Shown: piece by piece, positions 18,895 to 26,800 of the stretch | Layout: the number at the start of each line of letters is the position of its first letter | How positions within the stretch are numbered: position 1 is the stretch's first letter | From: Coemansia sp. RSA 922 | Lineage: Eukaryota > Kickxellomycota > Kickxellomycetes > Kickxellales > Kickxellaceae | DNA length: 28,785 bases | NCBI GenBank assembly: GCA_027577415.1 | Contig: JANBQS010000174.1 | Span: forward strand, 1 to 28,785 | Reading direction: 5' to 3' | The notes under the pieces: model-generated | What the model was told of the DNA's origin: nothing | The model's database searches: none | The model's input: only the letters and a program-made list of their open reading frames with translations | Program-made: the position numbers and the translations under genes

Positions 18895-20295
18895 CTAGAG
18901 AATCCGGTGGTTTTCATCAAACCGCGCAACTGGAAAAACATTGGGTCGCTGTGGAGAGTTGGGTGCTGGCTCGGCAAAGTTGACAATTGGCATGTATGGT
19001 TGAGTACCTGCAGGAGACAACAAGCGACCTTGAGCAGTAGGGCCCGAAGAAAATGATGACGCACCAATGTTGCTGACGGCATTAGAGACCTTATCCCAAG
19101 GTCGCTTGGTAACTGCGGGAGACTGCGGATGCTGGGCAAGGCTAGAGACCGAAGAGTTGCGGCGAATGCCATCATCATAATCGCGGCTATCTGGTGGTGC
19201 AGCCTTTTCAGAGCTAACTTCATCCTTGGCTCTATAGTAAAACTCGCCATTGGCATTCGAAACCCCGAGATCCTTGTTGAGCGCAGACGCGTGAGTAGAA
19301 TGATGTTGGTATTTTTGGGTCTGATGCAAAAACGAGTGGTTTCCGCCCGGCGCACTAACTCCATCAGTCGACTCCGTATTGACGTGGTAGGCGCGCTGCA
19401 ATCCGTCTTGACGAAGTTTAAGCATCCACTGTTTTTGGTACTCTTCACGATCGGTGAGGCACTTGTACATCGGCACTGCCATTGGGATCCACCAGGTCGC
19501 AATTGTCGAAAAGTGATTGAGCGATGTTGTCACTATACGCCACTTGACTTTAAGCGGGTATGCCGTCACAGAGTACGACAATACGGTCATAAATGTCAAG
19601 ATGCTAAATATCATGATACCGGCAATAGTAACTTCGCGACTTTCGTTAAACGAGCTCTTGATGTTGCGGATGCGCCAGTTGAGAGCTGCCACAGCTGCCC
19701 ATGAGACCCAAACGTATACAAAAATCGCCACCTGGAATCCAGTGCTGAAGCTGCACATGTCAAACCCGTCAAGGTAAAGAGTCGTTTTACTAGCGGGTAG
19801 CGCCTCTGTGATTATGCCGAGCGTTAGCAAGAGTCCGACGATAAAGGCGACCGGTGCGTAGAGTTGGAAGCCCCGAAATGGACGATTCCGGCAAAACACT
19901 TGGTACAGGCTGTAGGAGCGCAGTCCAATTAGGGCGTTTACAGGACATACGCCCAAGAGAAGGTGCAGCCAAACGCCGATAGCCTTGCATTTTTCGAGCG
20001 CTGTGCCCTTGAGCGGGGCATGTCCGTCGACTTGGAGGTCGCCAACAAACCAAAAAATGGACGCCAAGAAAATTCCTAACATAATCCACGGGTTTTTGGC
20101 CTTAATAGGCGGGTACTTGCGATTCCACAGCATAAAGAGCACCGCGAGTAGCTGAAAAAAGTATATTACCGTAATGACAATGACCGCTATCAGATCAGCA
20201 GCCTGCCGCGGTTCCAGGACCATGCCTTGCGACTTGAATATCTGGACACGTGCCTCCTCCTCTGCCGTCACCGAGAACGACATTGCGTTTCCCAT
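18895..20295 (-). CDS. Class C-like 7TM receptor R7 (tandem twin of R6)
   Basis: This is a 466-residue receptor starting MGNAMSFSVTAEEEARVQIF, identical to R6 there. Core features are all present: Cys103/Cys181, VDGHAPLKGTALEKC, LIGLRSYSLYQVF and SSFNESRE. From TM6 on it departs from R6: SREVTIAGIMIFSILTF matches R5 (REVTIAGVVVFSILTF) rather than R6 (REITVACAIVFGVLTF), and the tail has RRNSSVSSL as in R5 where R6 has HLNSSNSNL. The TM7 area (WWIPMAVPMYKCLTDRE) is intermediate. Other tail motifs are GEFYYRAKDE, TKRPWDKVSNAVSNIG, QPYMPIVNFAEPAP and the terminal NHRIL. This suggests a duplicate of R6 with an exchanged 3' half, or that R6 itself changed. It is the second shortest of the long-tailed receptors if R9 is counted. 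Function is as for the family, ligand unknown. Confidence 0.91.
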   Translation of the reverse strand: MGNAMSFSVTAEEEARVQIFKSQGMVLEPRQAADLIAVIVITVIYFFQLLAVLFMLWNRKYPPIKAKNPWIMLGIFLASIFWFVGDLQVDGHAPLKGTALEKCKAIGVWLHLLLGVCPVNALIGLRSYSLYQVFCRNRPFRGFQLYAPVAFIVGLLLTLGIITEALPASKTTLYLDGFDMCSFSTGFQVAIFVYVWVSWAAVAALNWRIRNIKSSFNESREVTIAGIMIFSILTFMTVLSYSVTAYPLKVKWRIVTTSLNHFSTIATWWIPMAVPMYKCLTDREEYQKQWMLKLRQDGLQRAYHVNTESTDGVSAPGGNHSFLHQTQKYQHHSTHASALNKDLGVSNANGEFYYRAKDEVSSEKAAPPDSRDYDDGIRRNSSVSSLAQHPQSPAVTKRPWDKVSNAVSNIGASSFSSGPTAQGRLLSPAGTQPYMPIVNFAEPAPNSPQRPNVFPVARFDENHRIL

Positions 20296-21635
20296 TTTTG
20301 GATAAAGACGGGTTGGGTCCGTCACAGAATAAAGTAATTAAAAGAGTATGTGTAGCACAACTAGAGAGTAAAATGTTGATGGAAGAAGAGAAAGGAAAAT
20401 AGTATGACCCGTTGACAGATGTCAGAACACGGAAGAAATGTCAAGCGAGCATGTGTGTTATTGAAAAAAAAAATGTGTTCTTTTTATCGCAAGAATATAC
20501 AAGTACAGCCAGTATACAAACATGGAAAACAAACTGGTTTAGCCAAGCCAATGGAGGTATGATTGACGGTAAAAACAGCAAACCTGTATTGGGCAGTTTG
20601 TGTTCATGCATGCATGTGTGGAGTGGCATGAGCCCATCGGACAAACGAGTTTTTCCCCACACTTCAAATGGGCTCTTTGTTTTGCCCAGAGATAAGAACT
20701 CTCTCTCACAACGGTTGGTCTCTTGTGCCAATCAAAGCGGGGCTAAAAATGCTAACGAAAACGAGAGTCTTGTATCAAACTAAACAATCGTAGAGGAAGT
20801 TGACAAATCAACCGCTCCTAAATCTTTATTCCATAGTAAAAAAAATCCATTCGTTGGTTTGCGGCATGGTTGCAGATAGGGTTAGAGCAATATCTTGACT
20901 GCGAGTAACATGAATGCCAATGGTGCCCTGATTGTCTTTTGCTATCTAGCGCTCATAATCAAGCAGGTGAGCAACGACAACCTAGCAAACACAAGATTTG
21001 AGGCGAGGGTATGAAGAACATTGCCTGAAGATGTCTCTCCCGAGAACTGTGAGCCGTGGTTGATTTCTATATATACAAAGTCGTTTACCACCATGCAATC
21101 GGTATACCCAATTGTCAGACTGTTTTCCAGCAGCAACGACAGTTAGCGCCCTCCACAGCTCTTTGAGTTTGAGATATGACATTGTATCTTAAATCATTTC
21201 CGACAAGAGTAAGTTTGCACATGTGCTCAAGCTGTCATTACCCAGGCCATGCCGTGCTGCAGGAAATGAGGCTTGACAGAAAACGCAATGCCAACAACAT
21301 TGAAGTAAATCGCACAAAAAGAGAATGTCAATTGCCATCAGATTTACCAAAAAAGAGGATCGCTGGTTGAAATGCCGTGGCTTATTTACGCCAAAACGTG
21401 GGCTTGAAGTAGTGGCGATGTCGATCTCTCCAAAAAAAAAACACATGCAGCATTGCTGTTGTGTAACTTCACCCCATGTCAGTCAAACGAAAAATAGGTG
21501 GAAAGAACTAGGCAATATCCGTTCACTTTTTTCGGCACTACATGGGTTTTCGATCCTAGCACGACTTGGAGGTTATCGCAATTTTTAGAAGTAAATAAGT
21601 TTAATAAAAAAGATTACATGAAAAAGTAGTTTTTT
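20296..21635. other. Spacer between R7 and R8
   Basis: This 1340-base spacer has two parts. Up to about 20770 it is the duplicated copy of the R6 upstream region. From about 20800 to 21600 it is different DNA with short open frames on both strands (for example 20942-21136 and 21189-21446, minus) that I cannot assign. Two short matches to the R5-R6 spacer lie near 21247 and 21418. No RNA gene was seen. Confidence 0.35.
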
Positions 21636-23144
21636 TTAGATGAGTTTACGACTGTTGTGACCGTACTTATCGCCACTGTCGATGTGCGAGTCTTGTGCCG
21701 CATCAAGTCGTAGCGGCGTAGATGGCGCTGGTTCGGGGTAGTCCAAAATAGGCGCGTATGGCTGCGCAGCCGCCGAGGCCGGTACTGGGGATAAGGGTGA
21801 CGAGGGGATTGGCGGTACGGGGTTGGATGTAAACGAGGGGACACCAAGGTTATTAACAGCACTAGCCAACTTATCCCATGGCCGCTTCATTGGCGGTGAC
21901 GATGTCGAAGCAAACCCAACACTGTTGCATTTACTAACTGACGACTGCGGGTGTTGAACCAAACTAGACGAAGAGCAGTTGTGACGATTCCCGTTAAATC
22001 CAGATCTGTCTAGAGCGGTTGAACTCATTTGCGGGAAAGCGATCTTTTCCTGGCGGGTTTCATCTTTGGCACCGTAAAAGAATTCGGCTCCAGATGGACC
22101 GCCATACTCCTTGTTATTGTTAGTCGGTACAAGTGTAGAGACTGGTTGGTTGCGGTATTTACGAGGATTTGGGTGCAAATATGACAAGTTGTCACCAGAT
22201 GTATCGTTTCCATGTACAGTTCCAGGATCGATATGGTAGGCCTGTTGCAATCCGTCTTCGCGCAGCTTATAAATCCACTCTTTCAAATAGCGCTGGCGGT
22301 TAGTCAGACACTTGAACAAGGGTACCGCCATCATTAGCCACCAAACAGCGGAAGCAGCAAACTGATCGAGCGATGTAGCCAAGATCCGCAAAGTCAGGTT
22401 TAGCGGGTACCTTGCGTGAGTATAGGACATGGCAGTCATGAAACTAAGTACGCCGAATACGATAACGCAAACGATCAGAATTTCGCGAGTCTCATTGAAC
22501 GAACTTTTGATATTTCTGATACACCAGTTGAGTCCCGCGATAATAACCCAAGTCACCCATAGGAGCGCGTAGAGTGAGGCCTTGTATTTGTCGTTATAGT
22601 AACAGAGATCCACCAGCTCCTTATACTCGACAGTAACGTTATCAGGCAGGGCTTGCAAGACAATACCGTAGACTACCATGCACGCGCTAGCGATAATAAA
22701 GGGTATGTAGAAGCCGAGTCCGCGGTACGCCAGGTTTCGACAGAATACGCGGTAAAGTCCGTAGGAACGCAGTCCGATTAATGCGCTCATGCCACAGACG
22801 CCCAAGAGTACGCGTACCCAGACGCCAAACGCCTTACAATGTTGCAGTGGCGTGCCTTTTAGCGGCGCATGGCCGTTGGCTTGAATGTCGCCAGTAAACC
22901 ACATAATCGATGATATGAATACACATGTCATCAACACAGGGTTCTTGGCTTTTATCGGCGGATATGTGCGGTTGCACAGCATGTATATCACGGCGATAAA
23001 CTGGATAAAGTAGACTAGGGAGATGATAATCACCATTATCACGTCGGCGGCCTGGCGTGGATCCAGCTGCTGCTTGCCAATGCTGGCAAAAAGGACACGC
23101 ATCTCTTCGGCTTTTGTCACCGAAAACGACATGTGGTTGCCCAT
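21636..23144 (-). CDS. Class C-like 7TM receptor R8
   Basis: This is a 502-residue receptor starting MGNHMSFSVTKAEEMRVLFA. The core has no length change against R3-R7: Cys103/Cys181, NRTYPPIKAKNP, ANGHAPLKGTPLQHC, LIGLRSYGLYRVF and SSFNETRE. After TM7 comes WIYKLREDGLQQAYHIDPG. The tail of about 200 residues has AEFFYGAKDETRQEK, CSSSSLVQHPQSS, MKRPWDKLASAVNNLGVPS, a Pro/Ser-rich stretch, QPYAPILDYPEPAP and the terminal SRKLI. Near the end LRLDAAQDS also occurs in R4, linking these two tails more closely than the array order suggests. GATAA lies at 23157-23161 on the plus strand. It is a presumed G-protein-coupled receptor without extracellular ligand domain. Confidence 0.91.
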   Translation of the reverse strand: MGNHMSFSVTKAEEMRVLFASIGKQQLDPRQAADVIMVIIISLVYFIQFIAVIYMLCNRTYPPIKAKNPVLMTCVFISSIMWFTGDIQANGHAPLKGTPLQHCKAFGVWVRVLLGVCGMSALIGLRSYGLYRVFCRNLAYRGLGFYIPFIIASACMVVYGIVLQALPDNVTVEYKELVDLCYYNDKYKASLYALLWVTWVIIAGLNWCIRNIKSSFNETREILIVCVIVFGVLSFMTAMSYTHARYPLNLTLRILATSLDQFAASAVWWLMMAVPLFKCLTNRQRYLKEWIYKLREDGLQQAYHIDPGTVHGNDTSGDNLSYLHPNPRKYRNQPVSTLVPTNNNKEYGGPSGAEFFYGAKDETRQEKIAFPQMSSTALDRSGFNGNRHNCSSSSLVQHPQSSVSKCNSVGFASTSSPPMKRPWDKLASAVNNLGVPSFTSNPVPPIPSSPLSPVPASAAAQPYAPILDYPEPAPSTPLRLDAAQDSHIDSGDKYGHNSRKLI

Positions 23145-23418
23145 CTTTTAAAAAAGGATAAATAAATAAAATAATACAATAGTGTTAAAATAAACAGAAA
23201 AAAAATAAAGGGAAAAAAGAGAGTGGCATGAGTATGTGCGCTCAGGCTGGGGGAATGATGTGTGTATGGAATCTATATCCGACTATGATGCAGGCAGATT
23301 TTTTTTTTGTAAGAAGTGGGGGAAAAGTGACATCCAGAAAGATTTACAATGTAGTCCATCGATTGTTGGATTAGATATCGATTATAAAAAAATTAGTGGA
23401 GGTAAAAAAGTATTAGGT

Positions 23419-24606
23419 TTAGAGGAGATGACGGTCGTTACCAAATCCAGCATCTTTAGAGTTTCTTGAATGCAGCCAGCTAATCGTACGCCCATGTGCA
23501 TCCTCCTCGACAATAGCACCTTGTCCAATATAAACATCGTCGTCGCCAGTATTAATAAAAGTACGTGTAGCGCCGCCCTCATTAGCGTAAAAGAAACCGT
23601 AGTTATCAGACGACTTGTACATTAAAGTTTGTTTCGCCACTACAGCCTCACGCATTGCAATATCAGCCGGCGTAAATTCGCCCCGTACAAACGACGAAGA
23701 ATCGACATGATACTCGCGATGCAATCCGTCCATCCTAAGTTTGTCAACCCATTTATCCAAATAGTCCTTACGATGGAACATGCAGTTCCATAGTGGTACA
23801 GCCATAGTTCCCCACCAAATAGTGTTAGTACACAGATGGCTCAGAACCGTAGATGTAATGCGGTAGGCGAGGGAGAGCGGGAACCGTGGGTGCAAGAATT
23901 GGACCAATGTCATAAATAGCATAGTAGCAAATATCAATAGACAGGCACCAGCCATTTCGCGACTCTCGTTGAACGAACTCTTGATATGTCTGATGCGCCA
24001 ATAATTAAAAGCGACGAATGCCAAAGTAATCCAAACAAAGGCAAACACCGAAGCCTTGAAGGGAACCGCCGACGAACATAAATCCAGCGCATCGACGTAA
24101 TAAAGCGTAGCCGTAGATTTCAACACCAATGCCACGATCCCGTAAATAATGATACACACCGAGTACACAATAATAGGCAAGTAGACTCGCATACCGCGGT
24201 AGGGCAAGTTCAGGCAAAATACGTGGTAAAGGGCGAACGACCGAAGTGCAAACACCGCACAGACGCCGCAGATACCCAAGAGTATACGTACCCAGAATCC
24301 CAAGCCACGACAATGGGTCAACACTGTGTTGGCCAGCGTTACATGGCCGTTCATCTGTACGTCACCGACAAACCACAAAGCCGAGGATAGGAATAGGCAG
24401 GCCATTAGAATGGGACTTTTGGCTTTTATCGGCGGATAGCGGCGGTTCCATAGCATGAAAATCACAGCGAGAAAATCTATAAAGTATACGACTGATATGG
24501 TCGTCACTATAGCTAGGTCAGCGGTAGACCGTCTGTCCAGGTCAATGCCCATGGCCTGAGCAGCAGCGACACGGTGGTCCTCTACCACAGTGTTTGGAAA
24601 TATCAT
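23419..24606 (-). CDS. Class C-like 7TM receptor R9, short tail
   Basis: This is a 395-residue receptor starting MIFPNTVVEDHRVAAAQAMG; the N-terminus lacks the MSFSV or MSFEF start of all the others. Numbering follows R1 and R2: Cys99/Cys177, Arg122 after TM3 (FALRSFALYHVF) and SSFNESRE at 210-217 with Glu214. The outer loop is changed to MNGHVTLANTVL. The amphipathic WVDKLRMDGLHREYHVD is kept. The tail is only about 100 residues: it retains a YGFFYAN motif and the terminal DRHLL but has lost the KRPWDKL and PYTPII boxes. It is intermediate between the R1/R2 arm (numbering) and the long-tailed group (C-terminal motif). It lies at the right-hand end of the array, in the same orientation as the others. 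A GATAA word lies immediately upstream of the ATG and another at 24653-24657. Confidence 0.9.
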   Translation of the reverse strand: MIFPNTVVEDHRVAAAQAMGIDLDRRSTADLAIVTTISVVYFIDFLAVIFMLWNRRYPPIKAKSPILMACLFLSSALWFVGDVQMNGHVTLANTVLTHCRGLGFWVRILLGICGVCAVFALRSFALYHVFCLNLPYRGMRVYLPIIVYSVCIIIYGIVALVLKSTATLYYVDALDLCSSAVPFKASVFAFVWITLAFVAFNYWRIRHIKSSFNESREMAGACLLIFATMLFMTLVQFLHPRFPLSLAYRITSTVLSHLCTNTIWWGTMAVPLWNCMFHRKDYLDKWVDKLRMDGLHREYHVDSSSFVRGEFTPADIAMREAVVAKQTLMYKSSDNYGFFYANEGGATRTFINTGDDDVYIGQGAIVEEDAHGRTISWLHSRNSKDAGFGNDRHLL

Positions 24607-24894
24607 GATAAATAAAAAATAAAAATAAAATTAGTATAAGGAATAAGGAACCGATAACGGTTTTTTCTTTTCTTTTCTTGCCCAATGTCCGTTATATTGA
24701 AAGAGATTTTTTTTAATATGGACTCTCATTCGTCCAAAAAAGAATAATCCACAGAGCTCCTGGAGAGAAAAAGAGAGGGAGAAAACGAGCGCGTGGTTAG
24801 CTTTTATTTGGCAAAAATAAGATTTTTATGAGAGATTTCCATTGGGATCAACAAAGTTACACAAGTCAGAACGGAGAGATTTTCTCTCTGTCAG

Positions 24895-26556
24895 TCAGTC
24901 AGATTTCGATCGTTGTTCCGAGTGAACAGTGCTTTGGCGAGCATACTCTACGATGAGATCGCCGACCAACGCAGCAGCAGCATCAACAAGCAAAACAAGT
25001 TGGGCGTAGATGTCAGCCATTGCCCGAGCCGCATCCCGCCATCCGCGCATAAGCGCAGGCCACAAAGCATATGACGAAGCACGACTGAGCTCAACCAGCA
25101 TCCCCACGGCCAGTGTCCACACTCGGGCAATCCACATTTCCAGTTCCACTGTTGGCAGCCACTGCCATGACAGCCGTGGTATGTTTATCGCCTGCACGGC
25201 AATCCACATGACAGATAGCGCAGCCTCGACAGATCTCGCAACATCACAAATAGCCGCGGCTAGTGGGCCGCCGATGGTCCGCGCCGCCCACACAGCACCA
25301 AGGCGAATATACTCGCTCAAGCGCACTGCGATAGTAGCCACCATGCGGGCAGCTGGCAAGAGTATCCAGGCCGCAGCCCACGCGTGCACATCAACGCCCA
25401 GCGCCGCAGCCAGCGCCAGACCGTGGGCCAACCAACGCACAGTGGCATACACGTGATGGCCAACGGACCACAGCGCACGGGCCAACGGATGCAAAAAGTC
25501 GACGCGTTGCAGCCACAGCCGCGCTGCCAGAGCCAGCGGCGCCAATTGCCCGCATACGCGCACAGCAGCGCCAAGCGCATTTTGCAGCAGCGCGTCGACC
25601 AAGCGCCTGCAGGCCCATGCTGCATTGGCGCTGAGCGTCCACGCCACGTGTAGTGCGTTGACAAGCCGAGGTATCATATAGGTTGCCAGCATATGACGTA
25701 TGCTGCGCAGCCATTCAGCACACATAGAAGCAATGCGCACTATTAAGATGTGCACCAATGGATCTCGCCACCAGCGCTGGTCGCAGCACAGCCAGTCGAC
25801 AGCCACTGCGGTCCAGTTGGCGAGAACGCGTATGTCGCGAATCAGATCAGCGCCCAGTATCATCGCCGCTTCGATCGTGCGGCCCACCAGCCACGCCGTA
25901 CGCCCATACATGGCAACAGCCGTCCTCTGCAGCGCCTCGAGAGCTGGGATAACCCCATCGAGTACCAGCGCTTCAATAGCATCGCGTAGTCTGGCGGCGC
26001 CATCGACTCGCTCCCACCACCGAGCCGCGTCTTCAAGACCACGCCCCATGCGGCTCATCGCATCAGCAATAGCCGGGAACGCCGTATGAAACAGCCACAC
26101 GACAGTGCACTCGACAGCAACAATGACCATGTTTCTTAGCCGCTGGGCCGCATCCAACCGCCCAGCTAACTCTGCCACAGTCGCGTGCACCCAAGCACTC
26201 ACTGCTACGATGGCTTCTACTGACCGCGCTGATGTGTGGCGAGTGACGTCAATGCCGCAGAATACTAAAAGCTCAAACACGTCCCATCCCAAGCGAACAG
26301 CCACATACGCGGTTGCCAATGGCACTAGCGGCACGGCTGCAACAAACCGCTTCCACTGCAAACGCCCACTGTGTTCACTGGGCTTGTCTTCTTTGGTCAG
26401 TCGTCGATGCGTGTCGGCCAAGCGCCGTCTGAATATCCGTCGCTCGCGCCAGTCTGTTGTGTAATGTCGAGCCGCCCAGAAAAATAATATAACCCACACT
26501 GCGCTCACCAGACACACTGTCTGTAAGTTGAATTCAGTCTTTTCACGCACTCCCAT
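24895..26556 (-). CDS. Unrecognised Trp/Ala-rich protein with N-terminal membrane anchor
   Basis: This 553-residue protein has no family that I recognise. The ATG at 26556 (MGVREKTEF) is the first in frame; the frame is open for 48 more codons upstream to a GTG, through A/T-rich promoter-like DNA. Residues 13-29 form a hydrophobic helix (TVCLVSAVWVILFFWAA) followed by a strongly basic stretch (RERRIFRRRL), so a signal-anchor with the rest in the cytosol is plausible. The remainder is nearly all helix, rich in Ala, Leu, Val and Arg, and has about 30 Trp in total. Trp recurs in amphipathic segments (for example NWTAVAVDWL, ARWWERVD, SWQWLPTVELEMW). This could be a chain of membrane-surface helices or a multi-pass protein. 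The C-terminus is hydrophilic (STVHSEQRSKSD). GC content is higher than in its flanks, supporting real coding. It is transcribed in the same direction as the receptors, with no evident functional tie. Confidence 0.7.
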   Translation of the reverse strand: MGVREKTEFNLQTVCLVSAVWVILFFWAARHYTTDWRERRIFRRRLADTHRRLTKEDKPSEHSGRLQWKRFVAAVPLVPLATAYVAVRLGWDVFELLVFCGIDVTRHTSARSVEAIVAVSAWVHATVAELAGRLDAAQRLRNMVIVAVECTVVWLFHTAFPAIADAMSRMGRGLEDAARWWERVDGAARLRDAIEALVLDGVIPALEALQRTAVAMYGRTAWLVGRTIEAAMILGADLIRDIRVLANWTAVAVDWLCCDQRWWRDPLVHILIVRIASMCAEWLRSIRHMLATYMIPRLVNALHVAWTLSANAAWACRRLVDALLQNALGAAVRVCGQLAPLALAARLWLQRVDFLHPLARALWSVGHHVYATVRWLAHGLALAAALGVDVHAWAAAWILLPAARMVATIAVRLSEYIRLGAVWAARTIGGPLAAAICDVARSVEAALSVMWIAVQAINIPRLSWQWLPTVELEMWIARVWTLAVGMLVELSRASSYALWPALMRGWRDAARAMADIYAQLVLLVDAAAALVGDLIVEYARQSTVHSEQRSKSD

Positions 26557-26800
26557 CGCATTGTAATTAAAAAATAAAATAAAAATAAAAGGTATCCAAA
26601 GGAAAAAAAAATGTATTTTAGTTGGAAAAAAAGTCCTTTCAATGTCTTGGCAATCCCTGTCATGTGTACAAGAATCTTTGTCCAACACACTGCTTGACAC
26701 GTATGCTGCCCCTACTCCGCCAGTGACGTAAGGACGTTGACATACTGGATTTGTTGACTAAAAAATTACTATTATTTCCATCCATTAAGTAGCACACGCC

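Larger units (their letters stand above)
16948..20760. repeat. Tandem duplication of R6/R7 with their upstream DNA
   Basis: Two units of about 1.9 kb lie head to tail: about 16948-18860 (R6 plus upstream) and about 18895-20760 (R7 plus upstream). Similarity extends well beyond the coding region: GGTTTAGCCAAGCCAA with nearby GATTGACGG recurs near 18603 and 20538, and CTCTTGTGCCAAT near 18813 and 20718. Bases 18279-18408 and 20199-20328 are identical over 130 positions across the start codon. Confidence 0.85.
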
